Shown here one piece after another: positions 22,801 to 33,761 of a stretch of 64,000 nucleotides of DNA (the first letter of the stretch is position 1; each line of letters opens with the position of its first letter). The position numbers were made by a program, and so were the translations under genes. Location of the stretch: positions 124,001 through 188,000 of the forward strand of contig JAODTK010005110.1 in assembly GCA_026419785.1 (NCBI GenBank), read 5' to 3'. The notes under the pieces were generated by a model, which saw nothing but the letters and a program-made list of their open reading frames with translations, had not been told where the DNA came from and ran no database searches. Source of the DNA: Sclerodactyla briareus (Eukaryota; Echinodermata; Holothuroidea; Dendrochirotida; Sclerodactylidae).

Positions 22801-25800
22801 ACCAACTGTAGAGCTAGTAGAACTGAGATGATGCAGCAACATACATATCATAGAGTGCATGGTAATATCCGAGAATGGGAGGTCTTAGTCTTGGAGGGAG
22901 GGGGAGTGAGGTCGGGACCCACGGGAAGTGCGCCGTCATTCATAGCCTCACCCCCTATTGGCAAATAAGGCAATTTATGGGCACCATAGACACATGTGCT
23001 GCAATATTTGCTGTTAAGACAACAGGTGTTGTGTTTGAAACGTCTTACTGAACAGTGAAAAAATTGTTTTGTGTTAACAACCTATTAGTCACATGGGTCA
23101 TTGGGGATGGTTTCTGACCCCCACCCCCTTGCATAGCCCATGAATCAGACAATAGGCTTTTACAGGGAACCATTCAAGTTCAAAAAAAAAGGGGGAGATG
23201 ATTCAACATTGTGCCTATTATAGGCCTGTGTTTAGTAAGATGAGACCGTGGTGGAAACACCTAGATTACAGAGCATGAAGCACCCATACCAAAAGGAGTG
23301 TTTTAAAACAATTCAGAAATCATGATATTCACTTGAATTGTAGTAATCAAATACCCTTCAATTGAAATACATAGCCCTACTGGGTTAAAAGCTGTTTTTA
23401 GGTTCTAACGAACAACTACATATTCTTACATACATGTGTCTTACAATGTTATCTCGCTTGGTAATGAAATTTCGCCCAATATCTCCCCAAAAACATGTTA
23501 GTTCACAGAAAACCTTTCCAAGGACAAGACAAGACTATACAGGTTTGGTTTTCATGATGATATCATGCTGATCCAAAAGCATTCAAGAGTCTAGTTCATA
23601 GCTAACCAGAAAATGGGGAACACTGGAGTAACTCTAATGAACAGAGACACAGCATGTAATAAGAGAAAGCCTACAAAGCATTCAAGATGAAGAATTCAGG
23701 AGATCTGTTTGTCCAACGTGTTCTAAATAGAAGAATATTGAAAGAAGGTATTAATCATATACTAAGTAGTGTATTCATTCTAATAGAAGCCCAGCTAAGT
23801 TAGAGACACCAGTGTTTTTCTTGAATTTGTTGTGACTTATTGTGTTCTAGAAATTAGCAAACTTGAAGAGAAAGAATTCTGGTCCTAATTGATGATCATG
23901 ACTGTTGCACCCTCATTTCATTGAATGTAATGTCCCTTCTACATGCTTGCATAGATTCATTCCTGCTCCAGTTCATTTTGCTGGTACGAGGCACCATGAT
24001 GGCATTTGTGTCGTTAGATACAGGTACTAGTTCTGCGAATCACTTCCTCTAATAAACGCACATGCTTGTATCCGTCTACTATAGTAAGTACAGCATGTAC
24101 TCGATCACTCTCCAAATTGTACATACTTTGATTACACCTCCAATGAAATTCTCTGACACAAGATCTTCTAATTACCTTGTCGTTAAGGGAATGCGATCCT
24201 AGTTTACTATGAAACAGCAACGAATGGGATTATCTAATTTCGAACCTTGAGCACAGTACTGGGCAACGCTCCGTGTGGATAGTTGCATCACTGATCTCAT
24301 AACTGTATGGAGTGAGGGAGGGAATTCCAATGGCAAATTTTCCTCAAAACCAATGAGGCTTGTAGCAGTCTCCATTCATAGTAATGAAAAATCAGGAGTC
24401 AGCGTGATCACATCACAAAGATGGGCTGTACTAGACTTCTGAAAGGTATGGGCAAGCTAAACCAGTTAATCTGCTCCAAGCTGTTATTGTGTGTTATATA
24501 AACATATTTCATTCAAAATATCCTATTTGAAATTAACTCAATTTTTTTTTTTTTTTTGCATTGGAATATATTTTTCATGAAGGGGACCATAGAGTCCATG
24601 TCATAGTCTTTCTCAAAATGTTCTCCCAGGAAAATATTAGGTTTTCATTAGGTGTTGTGATGGACACAAGAGAGACTGTACAAAATTACCGACAGGCATG
24701 GGGCATGGACATGTTAATTCTTTAGCTTTCTCTGTTTCTATAGGAATTAAATATTTTTGAAGAAGACAGTAACGTTCATATCAATGTCTTTTCTCAAGAT
24801 GTTCTCCCAGGAAAAGAATAAAGAGAGGCACTTTAAAAGACAAAATCACAGCACCACTTAACATAAATTAGGCTTTCAAAATAATTCAGATAAATTAGTA
24901 AGAGTAAAGTAATATGCGAAGTTATCAATATTTTTTTTAATTCTTAAATAGTTTCAGTAATAAAAAGTAGAATATAATTATGCAAACCTATGGAAGCATA
25001 TACAGGAGTAAATAGACCAAAGCTTACTAGATAGCTTTCATAACCTTCCAAATATTCTAAATGCAGCTTGGTAATTTAGCCTCCACAGGCACAATGTGTG
25101 AATGACATACTCTTCCATCAGTTCATGGTGATATATAGCCAGTCTGATTGAACTTGGACGAAGGCCCAGTTTTATTTATATTGAGTTGTTGTTGAGTGCC
25201 TAGTTCAGAATCTGGTGTTTGTCTCCATCTATTCGTAAATTATATCAGATATTACAATGTTCGGGAACCTTGATAACAAAATCACCATAATATTTCCTAT
25301 GAAGATGAAGTCCAGTCTCTTTCTATCACCATAAATCTGTTCAGAATTTTTCCTTGCATGAGCTTTCAGACAGTTTTGTACACTTTAGAATGAAATAGTT
25401 CGGGGGTTTAGGACAACAGCTTGAGGTATGGCCATACTGCTATATGTCTGTTAGCCTAAAGACTCCTTTAGCATACATGCATATGGCTTATACAGATCTT
25501 TCTTCTGCAAATGCCATAAGCATTGAAACACATCTTTGTGTTTTATGCTTAAATTGGAGGCTGAGTTTATTAAATAAAATTTCAGGGTTGACGCATGAAC
25601 ACTGCTATATGAGTTTAGGCATGTGGAAGCTACGATACACCAATTAATGTGGAAGCTACGATACACCAATTAAGGTTAAAATATATCACATCTTGATTAA
25701 AATATCTACTTTGCAAAATACAATTTGATGAATGACACACGCTCTCCCAAAGTCAGCTTTAGTATAATTTGAACAATGTGAGCAAATAAAGCAAAACAAA

Positions 25801-26140
25801 AAATACTTTTGCATGAAACTAATACATAATTGAAGGAATATAGCGAAATCTCAAAGAAGAAAGAATGTTGTCCCCTGCATAGTCTGTAATAATATTGCAC
25901 CTTATTTATCAGTGGTAACTATTTTGTACGTTCCACAACTGTGGTTCAAGAATCCATACAGATCATTTAGGAACAGTGGGATATGGTGAGTTTATTCTAC
26001 AGCATGGGGGCAGAGTAAATCCATCAATAATTTGTGAGTCTCCTTTTCAAAACATTCAATATTGATGGTAGTTGTTTGAATTGGTCAAAACTCTAATAAT
26101 GCATTAATGCATGATTTAGATTCGAATCAGTAATGGAAGC
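22801..26140. other. AT-rich stretch without a recognised gene
   Basis: No supported gene. A T run lies at 24542-24557. A perfect 26-bp tandem duplication (TGTGGAAGCTAC with GATACACCAATTAA) lies at about 25622-25673. The open frames are short and featureless. Confidence 0.5.
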
Positions 26141-26149
26141 ACTACTATG

Positions 26150-26720
26150 GAGCATGGCAGGCATAAATAGCGTGGGTGTGACACCCCTCAGCCAACAATA
26201 AGCCATGGACATGGCAGCATAAATAGAGTGGGTGTGACACCCCTCCAGCCAACAATAAGCCATGGACATGGCAGGAATAAATAGAGTGGGTGTGACACCC
26301 TTCCAGCCAACAATAAGCCATGGACATGGCAGGCATAAATAGAGTGGGTGTGACACCCCTCTAGCCAACAATAAGCCATGGACATGGCAGGCATAAATAG
26401 AGGGGTGTGACACCCCTCCAGCCAACAATAAGCCATGGACATGGCAGGCATAAATAGGTGGGTGTGACACCCCTCCAGCCAACAATAAGCCATGGACATG
26501 GCAGGCATAAATAGAGGGGTGTGACACCCCTCTAGCCAACAATAAGCCATGGACATGGCAGGCATAAATAGGTGGGTGTGACACCCCTCAGCCAACAATA
26601 AGCCACGGACATGGCAGGCATAAATAGGTGGGTGTGACACCCCTCCAGCCAACAATAAGCCATGGACATGGCAGGCATAAATAGAGGGGTGTGACACCCC
26701 TCCAGCCACAATAAGCCAAT
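26150..26720. repeat. 57-bp tandem array, about 10 copies
   Basis: The units run GCATAAATAG, GTGGGTGTGACACCCC, CCAGCCAACAATAAG and CCATGGACATGGCAG. Most are 57 or 58 bp and differ by one-base indels and by GAGGGG versus GGTGGG versus GAGTGGG. Each contains a near-perfect palindrome (GGGTGTGACACCC), a TATA-like CATAAATAG and the palindrome CCATGG. The minus strand is open in several frames, with a 19-residue periodic peptide (SHPxIYACHVHGLLLAG), because the unit lacks minus-strand stops and 57 is a multiple of 3. No domain, start context or splice evidence supports translation. Confidence 0.95.
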
Positions 26721-26760
26721 CTCTGAACAGCAAGAGTCAGTCTCTGAGCGGCAGTGAGCG

Positions 26761-26955
26761 CCCATATATAGTCAGACAACATGAGTAGGGAGGTGTCCAA
26801 TGTTAGAAAACGGGAGAAGAAAGAAGAGAAACTGTTTGAAGAACATCCATGTGGTGACGGCGGACAAAACTGCACCTCGGGCTACAACTCCCCTCCCCCA
26901 CCTCTTTTCCCGGTGCCCAAGAAAAAACAAAAAGATCAGGAATATACAAAAACAA
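26761..26955 (+). CDS. candidate first coding exon with TATA box downstream of the array
   Basis: A TATA-like CCATATATAG (26761-26770) is followed by ACAACATGAGT with an ATG at 26781. The open frame encodes a basic, proline-containing N-terminus: MSREVSNVRKREKKEEKLFE, then NCTSGYNSPPPPLFPVPKKK. A donor-like GTATGT begins at 26956 and leaves phase 1. The ATG lies only about 10 bases after the TATA-like element, which is too close for a standard 30-bp TSS spacing. Transcription may therefore start further upstream, in the 57-bp array with its own TATA-like repeats. No family is recognised. Confidence 0.3.
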
Positions 26956-27418
26956 GTATGTCAGTCTCAAGAAGTCTTTTCACCACCCCCCCCCCCCCCC
27001 CCCACCCATGAAAAAATTGTGTAATATGCCCCTGCGGGTGATGTTAAGAGTGGTCATGTTTTACCATAGTTGACCACCACAAACGGAGCATTTACACCAT
27101 CAGTGAAATTCAGGAGGAAAGATCTTGGACCATTTAAGCCCAACATTCATGGAATATTGACTATAGGTATATGATTGTGACATATTTAAACAGTACACAT
27201 TATGTTAGCCTACTGGCTTGTCTGTGTTATGTGTGCAATTATATTGTCAACACTAGGACCCAAAAATAGTCTACTGTGTATGTGCATAACCCGAAAGCAT
27301 TTCCCCTTGGAAGAATGGCAGTTTTCAGGGGGTAAGGTTAGGTCAATGCACCATCATCACAAGTTCAATTCCATCCTACGGATACTCAGAAGCTGCCATG
27401 ACCTCTCAGTTCTTACAG

Positions 27419-27604
27419 ATCTCGGGTGCACCGCTCGGAGACAGAGGTGATATACCTTGCAGTTGTCGACACCCTATCTCATTCAGGCCTGCACCTCGAC
27501 CGAAACGTGGGCCATGCCATGGGGGCTTGAAGGCCACCGATAGGCTGGACGAAGAAGAACGCAGCTTACAGTTAATTAGAATTGATCTTCCAAAAAGTAT
27601 ATAA
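27419..27604 (+). CDS. candidate terminal exon, unknown protein
   Basis: An acceptor (CTCTCAGTTCTTACAG, ending 27418) is followed by 61 open codons to a stop (TAA, 27602-27604). They read ISGAPLGDRGDIPCSCRHP, then RPAPRPKRGP, then LDEEERSLQLIRIDL, which is protein-like. Direct joining to the exon ending 26955 is out of phase (1 versus 0), so either another exon lies between or an indel is present. No polyadenylation signal is obvious. No family is recognised. Confidence 0.3.
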   Translation: MSGAPLGDRGDIPCSCRHPISFRPAPRPKRGPCHGGLKATDRLDEEERSLQLIRIDLPKSI

Positions 27605-28796
27605 AACTTCTTCAATTTGTAACAACCTATATCAGATTTTCTTAAATGAAAAATCATTAGTTTTAAGTTTTAGTGAGAGTCAGAAAGACTAAAAAAAAGT
27701 CTTCAGAAACCAAATGAGGCGATTGCCCCCCGTATTCTCGCCTGTGCGCGATCAGTGGGTTCTTTTATCAGTCACAAGGCAAACAATTACAAGGCATTAC
27801 ATGTGTGCCTTCAGATATTGGTATAGCATTAAAATGCCCATACTAATCAGTGGACAATTTCAATTCATAGGGACGGATTGTTGACCATGCCTCTATGGCC
27901 ATGTCTATACCACACAGGTACTACGTTTGTGGAAAATTGTGACTAAAATTGCCTAAATTATGCAGATTAGACCCAATACTTGACCTCCAGTGATCCATTC
28001 TCCAATCTCATGACCAACGGTGGATGGCACTTATATGTTTCCTGGAAATCCAAAATACTTGAAAATTGAACATAAATTAAGCAAATATACGTACCAATTC
28101 AATAACCAACCCCCAGTGATTGAATCTATGAAAATTGTGGGGGCTAGGGGTAGACCCTACCCATCAAGTTTCCTTTGTGGGAAAAAAAAAAAATAAAAAA
28201 ACTTTTGTGGGGAATAAAACTATGCAAAGTAGAACACTGAAGGACCTCCAGTGACCTCCAAATCTATGTTAAAAAGGTTGGGGCTAAGGTATAAACCATA
28301 CCCAACATGTTTCATGAAAATCTAGCAACTTGAAAATTATGCATAAATTATGCAAATTAGACAGGGTGGATGACTGCAGTGGACCTGAATAATGTTAAAA
28401 AAAAGTACTTTATGTTATTGTTATTACCTGGAGCAACCAAGAGAATTACAGTCTCCACCCAGCACCAAAAAATGGTAGGATGTAGCGAATACAAGAAATA
28501 ACAGCCAGTACAACGTTACAAATATGAATGCCAAGAGTTGACATGTGCAAGAAGTAATTCAGGATTGGATAAATACCAATCTTCAATTTCTTGGCACTGA
28601 AAATTGTGTTTATTTGCTTTTTCACAAGTTAGAATTCAACTTGTTCTTCATGTTGATAATTAATGAAAAGTTTCATTGGCGATAAGCAAGAAAAGAAACA
28701 AAACCAAGAAGAAACATTGGCGACTTAGTGCTCCTTATTGAATTCCTTTTTTTTCGTGCCTTAGGTGCTATCAAATTGGTTATATTGATTCACAAA
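27605..28796. repeat. dispersed/tandem repeat of ATGCAAATTAGAC type
   Basis: From about 27940 to 28400 at least two degenerate copies of a unit carry ACTTGAAAATT, CATAAATTATGCAAATTAGAC, CCTCCAGTGA and GGGGCTA. Related single copies occur at about 39190-39420 (plus strand, with GCAAATTAGACAATAATTGACC) and 61470-61520. No gene is seen in this interval. An A-rich run lies at 28182-28200. Confidence 0.55.
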
Positions 28797-28830
28797 AACT
28801 TACTGGTTGGTGAATCTGTGAAATACGATA

Positions 28831-28930
28831 CTTACCCATATTGCACTTTGCCCACCCCACACCGCGCTATTGAACATCTATAGAGCAACGTTTTTACAGT
28901 CGTCCGGGCTGGCAACCCTATCGTCCTTCT
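28831..28930 (+). repeat. left inverted terminal repeat of DIRS copy A
   Basis: It runs from CTTACCCATATTG through CCCACCCC, ATTGAACA and TTTTTACAGTCGTCCGG. It pairs, with small indels, with the complement of about 37028-37112. Confidence 0.75.
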
Positions 28931-29046
28931 ATTGTCTTTCTAGGCAGAGGCGTCCAAGGGGATTGAGGGGCGAAGGCCCGCGATACGACGAAGGAGGACG
29001 CCCGTGATGGCCCGGAGGAAGAGTGGGGACGGTAGGGGGGTTAGTC

Positions 29047-29147
29047 CAATATGGGTAAGTATTCGTTAGTTCACAGATTCACAACTCAGTAAGTTTTGTG
29101 CCGAAAAGCTATTCACTTACTCACTTACCCCATATTGAACTTTGCAC
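29047..29147. repeat. internal complementary region (ICR) of DIRS copy A
   Basis: The first half (CAATATGGGTAAGTATTC, then TTCACAGATTCAC and CAGTAAG) is the reverse complement of 28797-28842. The second half (CTATTCACTTACTCACTTACC, CCATATTG) matches the reverse complement of the right end (about 37085-37125). The ICR is thus complementary to the head-to-tail circle junction of the element. It overlaps the 3' coding end. Confidence 0.8.
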
Positions 29148-29520
29148 CAGACTAGCAAGGGCCACTGGAGGCGGATCCGTGCCGTCACGACAGGGGTTGT
29201 TGGTCGGGTTTGTAGATGCAGAGCAGCCCCCATGCCGGCTAGGCCGAGAATGGTTGGAGGAGCTGAATTGATGGAACGAACGTCGTGTGGTAAACCCCAT
29301 CGACGCTCGCATACCGTCTCTCGAAGAAGCGTAGCTCGGGAGGAGAAAGAGGCAGGGCCGACTCTCCAGGCTCGCGGTGCAACGAGGTTGGGTAGGGTGG
29401 TAGTTGCACATTGTGAACTCCGAGCAAAACCTTGCTCAGAGATATGCGGCCTTGCGAGGCTCTCTATCACACGGAATGGGAAAGCCTTCGATGCCGGAGT
29501 GAAAAGCTGACTACATAGGA
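29110..29520 (-). pseudogene. 3' coding remnant (tyrosine recombinase end) of DIRS copy A
   Basis: Minus-strand frames end in RDGTDPPPVAL and SSIWGK, matching the end of copy B's recombinase frame (NRDGTVPPPVAL, NAIWGK). Upstream residues (LRFFERRYASVDGV in one frame) do not clearly show the His-x-x-Arg box. The frame is broken several times. Only a C-terminal remnant is supported. Confidence 0.5.
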
Positions 29521-29524
29521 AGCA

Positions 29525-30580
29525 TAGTGTTGTAGACGAGGCGGCCTCGAGGCCGATTTTCCGGCCTCGTCCCAGGCCTCGGCCTCGTTTTTTCCCTGAG
29601 GCCACCCAATCTCACAGTGTACAGGTGAAAAGACTGAGCCGACCTCGGGCCTCAGAGGGTGCCAGCCTCGGGACTACATCAAGATAGGAAGAACGAGGTT
29701 TGAGGGTGTTGACGCCGAACTTCTTTGCACCCAGTACCAGTGCCGTGACCCGCAACTTGGAACACCCACACCTGACGCCTCCAACGTGGATAGAATTCTG
29801 ACGGTGCAGAGTTAAGTCTTCGAGGTGTGAACCCGACCCACGGGGGACCGCCGTGGGGTTCGACCCCACAGCCTCGAAGAGGCTCTGACCCTGGTCGGAT
29901 GTCGAAAGAGTAGGGGCGCGGCTCTGAGACCGCGGCTGGAGTACCAATCTGGCCCGGAAGGGCCTTAAGAGTCGGAGCACGGGTGAGCCCACCCACGGCT
30001 CGGGAGAGTCGATCGGGCCTCAGGAGGGCAGAAAGAGTCGGCAGGCCCGATCCACTGCTCGGTAGGGCCGACTCACACAGGAGGGTCAGGGAGAGTCGGG
30101 ACTACGCTTATGAAGCTCGGGATGAACCAATACCAGGGGACGATGAACAAGGAGCCGCCGGAGCGTGGGACCATTGCTCTGGAGAGTCGGCCGGCTCGAT
30201 CCTCGGTCGGTAGAGCTGATCTCACCCAAGAGGGCAGGGCAGGAAGAGACTGACCACTGCTCTGGTGAGGCGGCAGGTCCGATCCTCAGCTCCGTAGAGC
30301 TGATCTCACCCACGAGGGCAGGAAGATCGGGCTCCGGTATGGCAAGACCGGTATGAGCGAACCACTGCGCGGGGGAGCTGGCTTCGGATGGCATGAAGAG
30401 TCGGTCCGGGCTCCAGAGAGAAGGAAAGTCGAACCGCGGCCGGAGGTTTGAAGTCTGGCCGCAGGAGAGTGGAGAAAAGGGGGATGAATGAAGGCTCCGG
30501 AGGGGTCGGTAGGCTACCCTCGGCCCGGGAGGGAGAGCCCGTCTGGCCCAGGAGGCTGATCTGATAGAGTCAGACACGGA
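29525..30580. repeat. GC-rich tandem array in DIRS copy A
   Basis: It opens with GGCCTCG-rich repeats (29535-29610). From about 29950 to 30560 degenerate units of roughly 60-90 bp carry GGAGGGCAG, GAGAGTCGG, GATCCTC and AGAGCTGATCTCACCCA; the last block recurs exactly near 30218 and 30298. Open frames across it on both strands are repeat artefacts. Confidence 0.6.
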
Positions 30581-30647
30581 CGGAACTGGAAAACGGGAAG
30601 GTGCCCATAGGCTCGGGAGAGCCCATCTAAATCAGGAGGGCCGAAGA

Positions 30648-30649
<2 letters not shown>

Positions 30650-30710
<61 letters not shown>
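30650..30710 (+). repeat. poly-G tract
   Basis: About 60 bases of almost pure G, interrupted by one T. Its length in the assembly is unreliable. The poly-Gly and poly-Pro open frames are artefacts. Confidence 0.9.
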
Positions 30711-30711
<1 letters not shown>

Positions 30712-31009
30712 AGTCCCGACAACAGGCCCGGAGGGTCGGAAAGAGGTCGACCAACGGTCGAGAAGGCCGACAGAGCCGGTCAGGTGAGAGCCTACCCACG
30801 GATCCGGAGGGCAGAGACCGGTTCGGGAAGGCGAAGAGACGGTTCACGGATCTGAAGGGCAGGCCCGCATGGAGTTCCTAGTGAGGCAAAGTCCCAGCTG
30901 GGAACACGGAACGCCCACCACCCGTGGCACTCCGCTGTCAGAGGGGTCCGGCATAGGCCCGGTCTGTAACAGGGCCATCTGTAGGAGACGCTACCCGGAG
31001 GTAAGCCGG

Positions 31010-31500
31010 TGGTTGCTCCGTAAATGGGAAGGACGGTTCTGTCTCTCAGCGAACGGTGGCGGGCCGGGTTCGCGCGAAGTGTGGGACTTCAGGAAAAACG
31101 GCGTCCGATGGTGAAGGGTGATGCACTGCGTTGAAGTAATGAAGTAAGCCATGGGGTCCCGGATGTAGACGGCAGGAGGTCTGCAGAGAGCACGGCTACA
31201 CGGGGTGGAGGCCCAAATGACTCCGTAAATGGCCGTGGTTCTTTTTTTTTTTTTTTTTTGTCTTCAGCGGACAGGAGTGGTCGATCGAGCGAACGTGTTG
31301 GCTTCGGAGGAAAGCGCGTCCGACGTGAAGGTGAGGACTGCGTCAGAATGTGAGCCCTTGGGTCACGGAGTAGACGGCAGCGACGGCTGCACGAGAGCAC
31401 GGCTACTCGGCGGGGAGACGGTTGCTCCGTAACGGGCTGTATGGTCTTGTTCCCTCAGAAAGCGCGTGCGACGTGAAGGTTGTGATAAACTGCGCCAAAG
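31010..31500. repeat. tandem array, unit about 200 bp, in DIRS copy A
   Basis: Two to three copies carry CTCCGTAA, a T-rich or CTGTCTCTCAG junction, GCGTCCGACGTGAAGG, GTAGACGGCA and GAGAGCACGGCTAC. One copy has a T run (31241-31259). It lies where the pol genes would be expected in copy A. Confidence 0.55.
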
Positions 31501-33040
31501 AAGATTGGGTACACGGAAGAAGAGCGGCCGAGATCTAACTCTCGCAGAGAACGAGGACGTCGGCCGAGAGAGGGAACGAGCACTAGGTCAAGTAGACTAA
31601 CAAAGGCGAGAGTAGTCCGCCAGACAAAACTCCGCAGTCATATGCCGGGCGTTTCCTGTCGTTGAGCCCCCGATACTCTTCAGTAAGCTGTCTATGGAGG
31701 CGAGCCCTCTAGAGGCTCGGCTACGGAGGTGAGCGGAGGGGCCTGGTAAGAAACCGAGGGAAGATAGCAAACTGCTAGCCTCTCCCACGGAAGCCGTAAG
31801 CGTGGAAGCCCGCCCCTGGCCGGAATAACGGCCCTGGTCCTAGATGGCAACGGCTGTACTGTTGCCAGATAGTGGAGCCTGCAACTCCGCCCCAGTGCTC
31901 TCGCCCGGGGGGGGGGCAGGATAGATTAGGGAGTCCATTCGCATGGACATAGTTAGTGCTTCCAGCATCAGTGGCCTCCGCGAGCCCGCGGATTTCTCTT
32001 TGAAGAGATCGACTCTTGGCAGGGGTGGCGCTTCCTGGGCGCCGCAGCAAACCCCGCCGCTGACCCGAGCGGCGCCCTAGTCTAGGTGAGGAGGGCGATA
32101 CAGTAGTCTGACGTAGACCTGAGGTGGAAGACTCCTTCCAAGTGGCGCCTTCAGCGGATTAATTTATTCAGTCCGTAGCTGCGCACTCTTGAAATTATCC
32201 CGCGAGGAGGCCCCGACCCGCGATGGATGGCTGACTGAAGGCAACTGTTACCGAACGGGCTGGTCACCAGGCCATGTGCGCTGTCCGTGCGCCTTCAGTC
32301 ACCCGTGCTCTAGTCTGACAGACTGGCCATGGATGAGGAGGAGGGCCACCGGACCAAAGAACGCGATAGAGAGTCAATTGTTATTTAGCGACAGCCGTAG
32401 CGACGTCTTGTCCGAACTGAGTAACTATGTCGGAGAGGAACGAGAACAGTCTTGGCGAGCGGGGACCTTACAACGTCACTCGCAAGAAAAAACAAAAAAA
32501 GACGCCAGCGATAAAAGTTTGGCCCTAGGTTGATCGGGGATCAACGGCACACTCACAAAGATGCTGTCCATCTGACCCCCGAGAACTACCGGCGGGTAAT
32601 AGCTCGCCGGTCCTGGATGTTAGAACACACTGCTCACTTGAGTCGCAGTGCCTGACAAGAGAGACTCCGGCGCTTACAGCGTTGCGAACGGACTGCCTCG
32701 TATTCCCGGAGACCTCCCGAGAGATTCGGTATCGGGGAGCGTCTTGTCCCATCGTCCTTCCCTCTTGCCCGGAACCCAAAAAGATGATGTTCCTGAGGGG
32801 CCGACGCGGCCTAACCTCCCCTACGGCAGGAGGCCGGGAGAGTCAAAGGAGCGTCAAGCCGGACGGGACCCCGGAACGTCGGCCGCACTAAACTGTCTGA
32901 AAAACCCGCGAAACTGGTCGAAAATCGCCCCGAAGGGCTCGCGGCTTGGCTTTCCAATGTAAACTTCTCTGCCTAAGCAGCTATCCGAATCCGAGCAGAG
33001 ACCCTTCCTGGGGGAGATGTTGACGATTGTTAGGCTGTGC
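31501..33040 (-). other. GC-rich interior of DIRS copy A, gag-like at most
   Basis: Minus-strand open frames (31597-31788, 31775-32050, 32525-32779, 32854-33198) are GC-rich. No RT block (DLKDA, Y-x-DDW) or recombinase box can be placed in any of them. They may be gag or spacer remnants of the element. I make no functional call. Confidence 0.3.
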
Positions 33041-33049
33041 ATGTAGGGC

Positions 33050-33690
33050 TTGGATCGATCCCTGGTCCCCGGGATCCCTGGTCCCCTGGCGCTGGTTCTG
33101 ATGCCTGAGACGTACCGGCCCGCCGGATCGCGGCGCTGGGGGGATACGGTCCCGAATTGCACTCGTCGGGGGACCTGGCCGTTCGAGGTGTAACCCACCA
33201 GTTAGGACCGGCTGGGCCGGCCCCGACTAGATTGTCGGGGGAACCCGGGTCGTCGAGGTGTAACCACACCCCGTTCGAACCGGTGGGCCGGCCCCGACCT
33301 ATCCTGTCGGGACCTCCGGGCCGTCCCGAGGTGTAAAGACACCCAGTTCGGACCCGGCTTGGGCCGGGCCCCGACCTATCCATGTCGGGACTATGGGCCG
33401 GCTTAGGTTGAACGACACCCCGTTTCGGGCCGCCAGGCTGGGCCGGGCCCCGACCTTCCTGTCGGACCACCGGGCAGTCCCGAGGTGTAAAAAACACCCC
33501 CGTTCGACCCGGCAGGGCCGGCGGCCGACTTACCAGTGCGGCCTGGACCAGGCAAAGTCGAGCCACCTCGGCCCCTCGCCCCCGCCTGGGTCGCCCCGAC
33601 CCTCACTGTCGGGACCGCCGGACCGTCTGAGGCCCCTGTAACGACACCACGTTGGGTCCCTGCACGAGGGAAATTAGGACAGCAGAGAAC
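33050..33690. repeat. GC-rich minisatellite in DIRS copy A, unit about 80 bp
   Basis: About six degenerate units carry CCGACCTATCCTGTCGGGAC, CCGGGCCGTCCCGAGGTGTAA and CACCCCGTTCG. One or two units of the same motif occur at the corresponding place in copy B (about 54440-54520), so the array probably grew inside the element. Its long open frames (for example 33030-33566) are repeat translations. Confidence 0.7.
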
Positions 33691-33761
33691 CGGTCCTCCT
33701 CGACGTGCGGAGACGAGCCACCTCGCCCGCCCCCCGGCCTTAGGGTCATGCTGCCCCAGAT

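Noticed and set aside
26150-26720. CRISPR-like array
   Set aside because: Units are contiguous 57-bp copies with no unique spacers, in eukaryotic DNA.
30086-30577. 163-codon minus-strand open frame
   Set aside because: It is a translation of the tandem array in copy A; the opposite strand is equally open.
33030-33566. 178-codon minus-strand open frame, Gly/Pro/Arg-rich
   Set aside because: It lies entirely in the GC-rich minisatellite of DIRS copy A and shows only repeat periodicity.
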